A stretch of 64,000 nt of DNA from Coniferiporia sulphurascens (taxonomy: Eukaryota; Basidiomycota; Agaricomycetes; Hymenochaetales; Hymenochaetaceae): positions 1,426,001-1,490,000 of the forward strand of contig NBBA01000008.1 in assembly GCA_002794785.1 (NCBI GenBank). The letters run 5' to 3'. The position numbers and the translations under genes are program-made. How positions within the stretch are numbered: position 1 is the first letter of the stretch; every line of letters begins with the position of its first letter. A model generated the notes under the pieces. It was not told where the DNA came from and did not search any database. It was given only the letters and a program-made list of their open reading frames with translations. Shown piece by piece: positions 19,860-30,322 of the stretch.

Positions 19860-21290
19860 TTAGCATATTCGAAATAATAAGAGAGGGGGGGAAGGGAACA
19901 AAGAAAATTTGTGGAGAAGGGGGAGGCGCCTTTGTATACGCCAAGAATCCATCTGCATGCCGTGTTTTTGCACAGCCTGCAGGTGGCTTACTAATGTTTT
20001 TTGGCACTGGCCATGATACCACACCGGCGTGCCCCATGTAAGGACAGAGCAGACACAGGTGGTGTATAGACAATGGAGGAGAAGGGCCAAGATTCCGCAT
20101 TCGGTGTTGCCAAGAATGCGGAGGGCGGCAAGGGTGGAGAGGCCTTTGGAATGCATACATTTGACATGGGCCTTGAAGGTGAGGGCGGGGTCCCACCATA
20201 TCCCTAGCCAGCGGAGTGGGATGGATGGTTGGATAAGCATGGTGGGGGCGACCCACACCCTGGCAGTGTCCCAGTCTGTATAGGAGGCCGAGTGTCATCT
20301 GGGTGGGTGAAAGTGGAGGCACTCCGTTTTGGCAGCTTCAATGTTGAGACCGATGGCACTGAAGTGGGCATTAAGTTGGTGGTAGGCGTTGGACAGTTGC
20401 TGGCAGTTGGATGCCATGCTGGGTCCGATGCACACAAGGAGGTGGTCGTTGACATATGCAAGGGCAGTGGTGCAGGTTTGGTGAAATTTCTGGAGGACCA
20501 CACCCACGAATATAGTTGAGAGGATTGGTGAGACAGGCGACCCTTGGGGGGTGCCGAGGTTGGGTTTCTGGGCAGTTGGGAGAGTAGTGCCATCGAAGGC
20601 GATGGCGACCTGCCGGTCCATCATGAAGGACAAACACCAGTCCGCCATGTTGGGTGGGCACTGGAGGTCCAACAGTTGCCGGTGGAGGAGTTGTGGGTGT
20701 ACCGAGTTGAAGAAGCCCTGTATGTCGACCGCTAGGACTGAGCATACATGGCCCTCGGCATGGGTGTGTTCCGCAATCTGTAAAAGGTGCTGGGCAGCGT
20801 CATAGACCGAATGGCCTTGGCGCCCCCTGTATTGGTTGGGTGGCAGCCAGTCCCTCGTGTTAGCAAGGAACTGGAGCCAGTTAGCGATGATCTTTTCGAG
20901 GAGTTTCCCTAGGGTCTCCTCGAGGGTAATGGGCCGATATGATCATGGTGAGAAGGGGTCCTTCTTGTTTGGCTTCTGGAGCATCACCACTTTTGCCACC
21001 CGCCAGCACTTGGGGTGGTGCCCCATGCACAGGCAGTTGTTGAAAAAGGTGAGGATCTCATCGGGGTAGGCGTCTACCACCCATTTGAGGGGGCAATAGC
21101 CGATTCCTGAGAGGCCCGGAGCTGACAAGTTGGAGGTGTTGGACAGTGCCCCTGTAAGCTCCAAGAGGAGTATGGGTGGGGCAGCAGGTTGGGGGGGTGG
21201 CGGCAGAGTGTCAGCTGCTTGTTGGGGTGGAGGGGGTGGAAAGAAAGTAGTGTGGAAGAGCTCACCTTTCTTGTTGTCCAATTGGGTGAA
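19860..21290 (-). pseudogene. LINE-A2 reverse transcriptase
   Basis: Spread over three frames: N-terminal part with LQKPNKKDPFSP (20943 onward), palm (20295-20672: WCLSFMMDRQVAIAFDGTTLP, GTPQGSPVSPILST) and thumb/connection (19860-20258). Motif C reads AYVNDHLL instead of YVDD (about 20448-20459). A catalytic Asp has become Asn through GAC to AAC at a former CpG, so this RT is dead. Confidence 0.82.
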
Positions 21291-21299
21291 GGAGCTGTC

Positions 21300-22487
21300 A
21301 TGCTTCTTGAGCAAGGGGATTGGGGTGGGTTGGTTGCCTAGGCCATGCTTGGCCCAGTTCCAGATGTTGGAGGTGTCGGCTTGGTCGGCTTGGTCGGCAT
21401 AGAACTGCCGCTTGGCCGCCCGAACACCACGTTTAAATGTGTGGCAGGCTGCTGAATGCTGAAGGGGGGTGGTGGCTGTCGAGATCGCCTGAAGGAGCAT
21501 CTTACAGGTCAGAGTCCACCAGGGGACCTCGGATTTTGACAGTTTGGTGAGTCGGGTGAAGGGTATGAGGGCAGCAATCATAGAGTCGACCACTGCCTGT
21601 GCTTTGACATCCAGGGTGGGGGTGCTGTCCACCAGAAGGTGAAAGGCAGTTTCAAGTAATGGAAAGGCGATCTTGGACCATTCTTCCCTGTCGGCTGGTA
21701 GTAACTGGCAGGTTTTCATGACTGGGGGTGGAGGCCAAAAAGGCAAGGACTAGTGCAGTATGGCGTGGTCAGACAGTGGGGAGGTGGTTGAGGTGCCCAA
21801 GTCTATTACTGAATCGGGGTTTATCAAGGGGGGGGTCCAAATCATGTCAATGGGGCACTGTCGACGATTGTCAATGGGCCACAAGTCAGAATCCGGGAGG
21901 TGTGCTGGCGCTAGGCCGTGCTCTCGGAAGAAGTCATCAAGGGATTATGCCCTCAAGTCCTCCTGCCATGCAGCTAGGAGTTCAGACCACAAGTGGTGGT
22001 GACAGTTGAAGTCGCCTGCCACGAGTAGAGTGGTGGCTAGGTCCGGTGGGATTGTAAAAAGAAACAACTCACTGGGGTAAAGGGGGGTGGTGGTAGTGTG
22101 GTCTGGGGCGTGCATGCCGTAGTAGCTGCATAATCGGATCGTCAGGTGGGAGCGGATTTCTATGGTGAGGATGTTGGTACTGGTGGAGGCGGTGCCGAGG
22201 ACTGACCAGGCAGTGGGGGGGATGGCGTGGGATACATATGTGACAACCCTCGGCCGAGTGGCCAGGGGAAGAACAGCTGTGTACCCTGGGAGGGATGGTA
22301 CATTGAGTACCAGAGAGCCGGCAGGGTCAGTGAGGGAGGGCTGGAGGCTGATTTGGTACCAGGGTGGTTCCTGGATCAAAATGACGGTGGGTGGGGATGG
22401 GTCAGTGGTAAGGATCAGAATGAGGGAATGGACCATGGCTAGAGAGTGGGCGGCATTCCACTGGAGAATAGAGATGTCTCTATTCAT
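21300..22487 (-). pseudogene. LINE-A2 endonuclease and linker
   Basis: ORF2 starts at 22487 (MNRDISILQWNAAHSLAMVHS), overlapping the ORF1 stop as ATGA. QEPPWYQISLQPSLTDPAG, LLVAGDFNCHHHLWSE and, after a frameshift near 21945, the linker PVMKTCQLLPADREEWSK and LDVKAQAVVDSMIAAL. APE fold residues Glu (QEPPW) and Asp/Asn (GDFN) are kept. Confidence 0.82.
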
Positions 22488-24085
22488 TGGTCCTCCATAT
22501 GTTCATCTTCAGGCCCTTCAATGGCCTCCACGATCTGGTGGTAGCGCCGTTTCTTGGGACATTGAGGGATGGTGGCGGGGTGGTCGCCTTTGTAGTTTGT
22601 GCAGTAGTGAGGGTGAGGGCAGTGGTCGCCCTCAATGGCTTCGGTGGCACAGAATGCACACAACTTATGGTGGTTATGGGTTAGATGACCTCCTCCGCAG
22701 TCGGCACAGCATGGCTGGGTGCGGCAGCCCTTCGTCCCGTGGCCTAGGCCCTGGCAGTGCTCACATTGCGTGAGACTGGGGCAATAGGGAGGGACAGAGA
22801 GGGAGAGGGCAGAGCCAAACAACCATACACACAGGCGCTTGAGCAGCTGCATGCAGATTGATCCATCGGGGTTGGAGAAGGAGAACGCCATGGGGCACTT
22901 CTGAAGGGTCGGGAGGTGGTCCTTGGTGGCTGCGAAGTGGGGGTTGACCACAAAGTCGAGGAGATGGAGCGCCGGATTGTTCCGGATTTCGGCCATGAGG
23001 GCCTTCGGGGAGATGGTGTGGCTGTTCTGGCCGGCCCCATATTGGTTAGGTGGCAGCCAGTCTCTCGTATTCACAAGGAACTGGAGCTGGTTAGTGATGA
23101 TCTTTTTGAGGAACTGGAGCCAGTTAGTGATGATCTTTTTGAGGAGTTTCCCTAAGGTCTCCTCGAGGGTAATGGGCCAATAAGAACACGGCAAGAAGGG
23201 GTCCTTCTTGTTTGGCTTCCTGAGCATCACCACTTTTGCTGCCCGCCAGCACCTGGGGTGGTGCCCCATGCGCAGACAGTCATTGAAAAGGGTGAGGATC
23301 TCATTGGGGTAGGTGTCTACTACCCATTTGAGAGGGTGGTATCCGATCCCTGAGAGGCCTGGAGCTGACAAGTTGGAGGTGTTGGACAGTGCCCCTGTAA
23401 GCTCCGAGAGGAGTATGGGCGGGGCAGCAGGTTGGGGGGGTGGTGGCGGAGTGTCGGCCGCTTGTTGGGGTGGAGGTAGTGGAAAGAAAGTAGTGCAGAA
23501 GAGCTCACCTTTCTCATCATCCAATTGGGTGAAGGAGCTGTCACACTTCTTGAGCAAGGGGATTGGGGTGGGTTGGTTGCCTAGGCCATGCTTGGCCCAG
23601 TTCCAGATGTTGGAGGTGTCAGCTTGGTCGGCTTGGTCGGCATAGAACTGCCGCTTGGCCACCCGAACACCGCATTTAAATGTGTGGTGGGCTGCTGAAT
23701 GCTGAAGGGGGGTGGTGGCCATCGAGATCGCCTGGAGGAGCGTCTTACAGGTCGGAGTCCACCAGGGGACCTCAGATTTTGATGGCTTGGCAAGTCGGGT
23801 GAAGGGTATGAGGGCGGCTATCATAGAGTCGACTACTGCCTGTGCTTTAACATCCAGGGTGAGGGTGCTGTCTGCCGAGAGGTGAAAGGCGGTTTCGAGT
23901 AATGGAAAGGCGATCTCGGACCATTCTTCCCTGTCTGCTGGGAGTAACCGGCAGGTTTTCATGACTGGAAGTGGGGACCAAAAAAGCAGGGACCAGCGCA
24001 GCATGGCATAGTCAGACAGTGGGGAGGCGGTTGAGGTGCCTGAATCTATTACTGAGTCGGGGTTTATCAAGGGCAGTGTGCTCAT
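22484..24085 (-). CDS. Fused frame: LINE RT N-half joined to ORF1 CCHC C-half
   Basis: A 533-codon open frame formed across the junction at about 23037/23038. The first about 350 residues are the end of a LINE endonuclease, the linker and the RT N-terminus (to DWLPPNQYG). The rest is the C-half of a LINE ORF1 with CEHCQGLGHGTKGC and further Cys/His knuckles, ending HMEDQ. A 35-36 bp tandem duplication (KKIITNWLQFL / KKIITNQLQFL, about 23083-23152) lies in the RT part. This domain order is the reverse of a normal LINE. It is probably an accident of nested insertion, but the frame is fully open. Confidence 0.6.
   Translation of the reverse strand: MSTLPLINPDSVIDSGTSTASPLSDYAMLRWSLLFWSPLPVMKTCRLLPADREEWSEIAFPLLETAFHLSADSTLTLDVKAQAVVDSMIAALIPFTRLAKPSKSEVPWWTPTCKTLLQAISMATTPLQHSAAHHTFKCGVRVAKRQFYADQADQADTSNIWNWAKHGLGNQPTPIPLLKKCDSSFTQLDDEKGELFCTTFFPLPPPQQAADTPPPPPQPAAPPILLSELTGALSNTSNLSAPGLSGIGYHPLKWVVDTYPNEILTLFNDCLRMGHHPRCWRAAKVVMLRKPNKKDPFLPCSYWPITLEETLGKLLKKIITNWLQFLKKIITNQLQFLVNTRDWLPPNQYGAGQNSHTISPKALMAEIRNNPALHLLDFVVNPHFAATKDHLPTLQKCPMAFSFSNPDGSICMQLLKRLCVWLFGSALSLSVPPYCPSLTQCEHCQGLGHGTKGCRTQPCCADCGGGHLTHNHHKLCAFCATEAIEGDHCPHPHYCTNYKGDHPATIPQCPKKRRYHQIVEAIEGPEDEHMEDQ
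23038..24080 (-). mobile_element. LINE-A2 internal fragment (EN end to RT start)
   Basis: Holds DSVIDSGTSTASPLSDYAMLRW (the SDH motif altered to SDY), the linker and the beginning of RT up to NQYG. The left side abuts the 5' end of the A2 LINE; the right side is cut by chimera C2. The missing parts of the same copy were not found in the correct order nearby. Confidence 0.75.
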
Positions 24086-24848
24086 TGGGCCTGCATTGTA
24101 TGTGGGCTCGGCGGGGGGGACACAACATTAACGTCCTCACAGGGGGGGGGAAACCCCCTGCCTTGCAGTGGGCGACTTTGGTCAGGAGACCTTGGTTCGG
24201 GGCAACTCGGATCACACCTTTGGGTGCTGAGCTCTGTCCTCCTGGGCACCTCGGAGCCTGCATTGTCCCTAGCATGACAAATCAAAAACTGCTCTGCCAA
24301 GTCCTGGCAGGGTCTCTGATGATGGCATTTATTGCTAAAAGGAGATAGGCGGCTCGTAACACGTGTCTATTGTGGGTTATAACCACCCGAGCCCGGCAGG
24401 GTGCAGGGCAGCATGGGCCAGCTGGGTTGTTTCGTCTCCAAGTCTGGTGGTTAGTATGGCAGACTCCTCAGGCCGGCTCTGCCACTGGGGTCAAGCTATG
24501 TGAGGCAGAGATCCTGGTATGATCATGGATCCAGAAGCGGGGGTGCCGGGCTGACTGGGCATTTGTCACTCATGACTGGTGCCTCTGAGTATTCTGGGCT
24601 GTAATGGCCTGTTTCTGAAGCACATGCCAGGGAATGGGAAACGGCCATCATGGAGTGTGAGTCAGCATTCTGGCTTGCTTTTTTTATTTTTTTATTTTTA
24701 AATTTATTATTCCTACTGAGCTGTGTAATACACTTGCAGCCCCGAAGGGGCCACCTGTAAACTACCTAACTACTGAGGCACCCGTCATCACTCATCGAGC
24801 GAAACTGGGCGGGGTGCGTGCCTCCTGAGGGAGGCCTAGTGAGCTTAC

Positions 24849-25408
24849 TGTTACAATTTTCCTTTACTTTCCCTTACTGCGCTGACTCACTTCATCTTCG
24901 TCATCATCAGTCAGCGCACCTCCCCTATTTCTCTGCCTTACTCATCCTTATTCACCTCGTGCCATAAGACGCCATGATGACGCCTTAGTGCACTATCATG
25001 ACGTGCTTTGCTTACTGATAGCCCTACTTGTATTACCAAGGCGTTTCCTTGGGTTTCCATGACCTTCCATAGTCTGGTAAACTACCCTACACAGGCTGCT
25101 ACAGTAGTAAACACATAGAGTAGCATATAAGCATGTAACTTCAGTAGCACGAGCCCTAAGCTTGTGCTCTTTGTTCATACAAGCCCATTATCTGCTACCA
25201 CCAGTCTACTGTGTGCCACTTGGCCATTAGTCGCTTCGTCGTAACCCGACTCGCTCCAAGAAGCCTACCGCATCCACATCGCCGATCAGGAAGCCCCGCC
25301 GACGATCACCCTCGACTTACGACATCTAGGAAGCCCCGTTGCCGTACCATCAGTTTCGATGATCAAGAAGATCTGACGTCGATCACCGTGTAACCATTGA
25401 GCTTAACA
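24849..25408 (-). mobile_element. Solo LTR, family F, copy 3
   Basis: 560 bp, TGTTACAATTTTCC ... TTGAGCTTAACA, in the LINE-B 3' UTR. Flanks CTTAC / CTTAT form a 5 bp duplication with one mismatch. The small ORF (24996-25178, minus) is frameshifted after about 40 codons. Confidence 0.85.
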
Positions 25409-25465
25409 CTTATGTACCTATTACAGGAAAAGGAGAAAGAGAGGGAGGCATACATATCATGACTA

Positions 25466-26100
25466 CTAAAAGCCATACCAGGCGAAAGCGAGGTCAGGAA
25501 GAAAGAGTCCCTTAGAAGAGGAAAGGAGCGGCTGCAAGTGCCATAGAAGAAACTGATGTGGAATCCGAAGGCAGTCAAGAGTCAGAGGGAAATGATGGAG
25601 CGTACCTGAGAGCTCCAAGAGGGCTGGGTCCATGTCCTGAGTCCTGGATCCGAGCAACCTGCGCATGTAGCCCCTGAGGGTGTCCAAGTCCAGGTTGTTG
25701 TTGGTGGGAAGTCCATCCAGGTCCATGGCCACAAAGGCGAGGTGGATCGCCCCAGCTGTGCGGTTGGTCATTCGGTTGAGGTGGCCTGTCAGGCGTAACC
25801 AGCGCCTTAGGACCAGGAGGTGGTTTTTGTCCACCCACTCGGTGTGGTGGACTGGGAGGGGGTCGCTCATTGGCCAAACACGTCGTATCCAGGGCAGGAA
25901 GGTTTCACAGCTGCCTAGGACATGGGAGGTTGACTGCACTGGCCAGGGTGGGTGGTTGTGCCACCTGCAGTGGGAGATCAGGCCGTGTCTGTGCCGGTAG
26001 GCTGAGTCAAAGCTCAACCAGTATCCCCCATAGGGACTGGTGTGACAGAGGACCTGCACCACTGCAGTGAGCTCAGAGCAGGGGTGGTCAGTTGAGACGG
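25466..26100 (-). pseudogene. LINE-B ORF2 C-terminal region
   Basis: A 198-codon frame with YGGYWLSFDSAYRHRHG, SHCRWHNHPPWPVQST, HVLGSCETFLPW and the B-type ending NNNLDLDTLRGYMRRLLGS. The last residues shift to HHFPLTLDC where other copies have PPFPSDS. Confidence 0.78.
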
Positions 26101-26274
26101 TGAGGATCTTCCATGGTCAACGGGTTGGGGGGCCTGTAACTGCCAGGTATTTGTCGGCTGTAGAGGCTAGGGGCTAGGCCAGCTGGAGGGACCAGCGCTC
26201 ACTAAGAGTGCGAGTCACCACTTCCTTCAGAGTGGAGATAGAGGGGGCAAGGGTCGATGGGGGAAGCTTGGTGG

Positions 26275-27036
26275 CTAGCTTTGCCTCAGAGTCTGCCCAT
26301 TCATTACCTGGGATGGCCTCGTGTCCCGGCACCACCGGAAATGAATGGTCAGATTCAGGAAGGAGTCAAGAAGGGTCTCAACCCCCACCTTCCAAAGAGG
26401 GAGGAGTTGTGCCCCCAAGGATGAGGGCCATGTGCGGAAGAGGCCTAACGCTGTCAGAGAGTCAGAGAGGAAATAAATCTCCTGTACGTCCGGCAGTAGA
26501 TGTTGGAGTCGTTGTGCAGCCCAGCCTGGGGCTGTCGCCAGTGAGAAAATCTCGGCATCGGTTGCTGTTGTGCATGTGGGAGAGGCGAGCCTTAAGGAGG
26601 TGACATAATGGTCTCCTTTCATGCCACAGATGGTGGAGCCCGAGGTGTTACCGATGCGAGAACCATCTGTGAACACCTGCAGGGAGGAGTCAGTGCAGAG
26701 CGCCTGGGCTTGGGCGATGTAGTGCTCATGCATTTCCGCCGAAACTGGCTGTCTGGGGGCTGAGAAGACAATTTGGCCTTGACCAAAGGCAAGGGGGTCT
26801 GTCCAGGGGGGGTGTGTGTACGCTGGGATCCATTGGACTCGGGGGACACGGACCTGCAGCGAAAGTGAATAAGGGGTGTTAGCATTAGGATTAAACTTTT
26901 TTTGCCCTACACAGTGGGGAGTGTGCCATAAGTGCAAGGCATGAGTGGTTTTTAAATATTTGAAGTAAGTGAAAAAAGGGGGAGTGGAACAAAGGAAATT
27001 TGTAGAATAGGGAGACACACCCTTGTAGACGCCCAA
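26275..27036 (-). pseudogene. LINE-B RNase H domain
   Basis: A 253-codon frame from MGVYKGVSPYSTNF through the connection into RNase H: VFTDGSRIGNTSGSTICGM, ATDAEIFSLATAPGW, YFLSDSLTALG. A one-base deletion after HFRWCRD breaks the frame just before the HEDIPGNEWAD motif. Confidence 0.82.
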
Positions 27037-27072
27037 GATCCAACGGCATGCAGTGTTTTGTACTGCCTGTAG

Positions 27073-28166
27073 TCAGTTGATTAGGGTTTTTTGTCGATGT
27101 CCATGGTACCATACTGGTGCGCCCCATGCTAGGACCGTGCGCACACAGGTGGTGTAGAGTCGGTGGAGGTGGATGGCTGAGAGGCCCCTCTCGGTGTTGC
27201 CGAGAATGCGAAGAGCCGCCAGAGTTGATAGCCCCTTAGAGTGCATGCACTTGACATGGGGTTTGAAGGTGAGGCCTGTGTCCCACCAGATCCCCAGCCA
27301 GTGCAGGGGATTGGTGGGGCGGACCAGGGTGTCAGCATCGATTTGTATCCCTGCAGTGTCCCAGCGGTGGTAGCCGGTTCGTCGCCTGGGCAGATGGAAG
27401 TGTAGGGCCTCCGTCTTTGCCGGCTTGATGTTGAGACTGATTTGGCGAAAGAGGAGGTTGAGTTGTTGGTATGCAGATGCTAGGGATCGGCAGTTAGATG
27501 TTACCGAGGTGCCTACACACACGATGAGGTGATCATCGATGTAAGCCAGTAATTGTGAGCCACGCTGCTGAAAGTGCCGCATAACAATACCTGCGAAAAT
27601 CGTCGATAGGATGGGTGACACTGGAGAGCCTTGTGGAGTGCCGAGGTCGGGTTTTGGTGCTGTCAGTAGGGTTGTGCCATCGAATGAGACAGCTACTTCC
27701 CTGTTTGTCATGAAGGAGAGACACCATGATGCCATATCTGGTGGGCATCCCATCTCCAATAGCTGGTGGTGGAGTCGTACTGGGTGCACCAAGTCGAAAA
27801 AGCCCTGAATGTCCACCGCAAGGATGGAGCAGACTAGGCCCTTTGTGTGGGCGCCTTCGACAATCTGTAAAAGGTGCTGGGCGGTGTCATAGACAGAGTG
27901 TCCCTGATCCCCCCATATTGGTTTGGTGGCAGCCAGTCTCGCTGATTAGCGAGGTACTGGAGCTGGTTAGCGATCATCTTTTCGAGTAACTTGCCCAAGG
28001 TCTCCTCGAGTGTGATAGGGTGATAGGAGCAGGGGGAGAATGGATCCTTCTTGTTCGGCTTCTGGAGCATCACAACTTTTGCTGTCCGCCAGCAGGCCAG
28101 GTGGTGACCCAGTTGCAGGCAGTCGTTGAAAAGCACAAGTACCTCATTGGGATAGGCATCGACCAC
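27073..28166 (-). pseudogene. LINE-B reverse transcriptase
   Basis: Two frames: 27834-28166 (LQKPNKKDPFSPCSYHPITLEE, LGKLLEKMIANQLQYL, NQYGG) and 27073-27816 (VDIQGFFDLVHP, GTPQGSPVSPILSTIF, LLAYIDDHLIVC, WGAPVWYHG). Motif C YIDD keeps both Asp. Motif A reads FFDLVHP where other copies have FFDSVHP. The frames are separated by one shift near 27820-27900. Confidence 0.85.
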
Positions 28167-28259
28167 CCATTTCAGGGGGTGATACCCGATCTCTGAGGGG
28201 CCAGGGCCGACAAGTTGGAGGTATTGGCCAGTGCGCCTGTAAGCTCAGAGAAGAGTAGT

Positions 28260-28722
28260 GGCAGCACAGCTGGGGTAGGGGGAGGCAGGGGGCCGAGGCC
28301 ACTGCCAGGAGTGGGGGGGGTGGAGGAAAGAATGTTGATCTAAAAAGCTCACCTTTCTCTTTGTCGGTCTGGGTGAAGGTGCCGCTCGTTCGTTTAAGTG
28401 AGGGGACTCGGGTTGGTCAGACGCCAAGGCCGCACTTGGCCCATGCCCAGATGTTAGAGGGGTCGGCCTCTGACGCCTGTTCCGAGTAGTAAGTCCGCTT
28501 TGCGGCACGCACTCCTCGTTTGAAAGAGTGTCTTGCTGCAGCTTTGGCGGTGGGTGTTTGGGCACTGTGAATCGCGTTCAGTAGGTCCCAGCAGTTGGAT
28601 GACCACCATGGGACTGCTGATTTCGATGGAGACCTGATTGTGGTGAAAGGTTGTAGTGCATCTGTCATAGCTTTGAGGATGGCACCGGCTTTGAGATCGA
28701 GGGAGTCGGTGTCCCCCACTGG
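28260..28722 (-). pseudogene. LINE-B EN-RT linker
   Basis: SLDLKAGAILKAMTDALQPF, VPWWSSNCWDLLNAI and NIWAWAKCGLG. It is interrupted at 28722 by the A1 LINE and continues upstream at 29456. Confidence 0.75.
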
Positions 28723-29455
28723 ATGGCCTAATCTCGCACTGTCGGTGGCACAACCACCCACCCTGGCCCGCACAGTCGACCGCCCACATCCTTGGCGGCT
28801 GCAGCACCTTCCATTCGTGGATAAGACATGTATGGCCACCTCGCGACCCTCTTCCAGTCCACCACTCTGAGTGGGCTGACAAACACCACCTCCCGGTCTT
28901 GCGCCACTGGCTTAAGCTAACAGGGCACCTAAACCGCCTCTCCGGCCATGCCACAGGCGCCATCAGGCTCTCATTTGCCGTGATGGACCTAGATGGACAC
29001 CCCACTGATGAAGACATGGACCTGGACCTCCTACGGGAATACATGTGTCGTATGCTCAGACCCAGAACCCAGGACTCGGACCTGGCCTTCTTGGAGCTAT
29101 CAGGTATGACTCCCCCTTTTCCTTCCGCTTGAAGCCTGCCTTTTGAATTCCTCTGAATACATCTCGGCCAGCGCCCTCGCCATCCCCTTTCCACTTCTAA
29201 GCTTCTTACTTTGCCTGCCCTCATCTGTTTGGCTAGTTCGTAGTGATATGTATTCCTCCTTCTTTCTTTCCTTAGAACCCAATAGGGGCTCTTCACACTT
29301 TGGCACCCCTCAGGGAGCAGAGCCCCCACCCAGTTTTGTGCGATGCACAATGACAGGTGCCTCCGTTGTTATGTAGTTAGGGCCCCCCCTTTGGGGGGGC
29401 AGCTTGTAATTATGTAATACTGCAGGAATAATTTTAAAAAAATAAATTAAAAAAA
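28723..29455 (+). mobile_element. LINE-A1, 5'-truncated insertion in LINE-B
   Basis: 0.73 kb, opposite in orientation to its host. It begins at the HG-LISHCRWHNHPP codons and runs to the A-type hairpin and tail. A 15 bp duplication with one mismatch, ending GTCCCCCACTGG, lies at 28708-28722 and 29456-29470. The ORF2 end (28899-29132) reads MDLDGHPTDEDMDLDLLREY...LELSGMTPPF. It is among the least degraded 3' ends in the window. Confidence 0.9.
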
Positions 29456-30322
29456 GGCGTCCCCCACTGGGAGGGCGAAATGCGGCTGTGAGGGCTGGGA
29501 ATGCAGCTTCGGTCCACCTGTCTTTGTCCTTGTTGCCGAGTCTCCAAGTCGTTGGTGTGGGTCGCAGTATTGAAGTTGGTATGGACCACTGCAAGATGTG
29601 GTGGTCCGAGAGTGGTGATTGTGTGTTTTCGAAGGAGTCCATAATGGACTCTGGGTTGATTGATGGTGGGGCCCATACCATGTCGATTGGGCAGCATCGG
29701 CGCCCTGGGAGGGGCTGGTGTCACAGTCAGGTGGGTGGGCTGGTTCGTGGCCGTTTTCCCTGAAGAAGTCATCTAGTGGTTGCGCTCTGTGGTTTTCTTC
29801 CTGGGTAGAGTCGAGTTTGGACCACAAGTGGTGGCGACGGTTGAAGTCGCCAGCCACTGTGAGGGTGGAGACGAGGGCCAAGGGGAGAGAGAAAAGGAAC
29901 ATCTCACCTGGGTACCCCAGTCTGGCTTCTGCCTGATCAGGGGGCAGCATACCATAGTAGTTGCACGCCCTGACCCGGAGGTTGCCTTGGATCTCCACTG
30001 TCATGATGTCGGTTCCACTGGAGGCAGGGCCGATGACTGACCATGAAGACTGGGGGAGGGATCTTGAGACGTAAGTGACCACCCTAGGTCAGGTGGCGGG
30101 CAGGAGTACTGGTACAAAACCGGGGATTGTCGGTATGTTGAATACTGGGTCCCTGTCTTGGTTAGTGAGTGAGGGCTGTAGCCTGATTTGATACCATGGC
30201 GGCTCCTGGATCAGAATCAGGTGAGGGGGGGATGGTTCATTAGTGAGGATAGGGATTAGGGAATGAATCGCCACGAGTGTGCAGGCAGCGTTCCACTGGA
30301 GTACATGGATTTGTGCACTCAT
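29456..30322 (-). pseudogene. LINE-B endonuclease
   Basis: The ORF2 start at 30322 (MSAQIHVLQWNAACTLVAIHS) overlaps the ORF1 stop as ATGA. LIQEPPWYQIRLQ, then after a stop near 30085, VTYVSRSLPQSSWSV, VAGDFNRRHHLW and a frameshift after PPDCDTSP. The DMVWAPPSINP and PLSDHHILQW motifs are in the frame at 29310-29681. All APE motifs are detectable but the frame is broken three times. Confidence 0.82.

Larger units (their letters stand above)
18184..23037 (-). mobile_element. LINE subfamily A2, nearly complete (ORF1 C-half to tail)
   Basis: 4.85 kb minus-strand LINE: tail at 18184, A-type hairpin near 18237-18255, ORF2 end with SHMLGPHSQDLD, RNase H, RT, endonuclease and the CCHC half of ORF1. 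It breaks off at 23037 in ORF1, directly against another A2 fragment. The left flank is LINE-B ORF1 and the right flank A2 RT, so the insertion site cannot be matched on the two sides and no duplication is seen. Confidence 0.85.
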
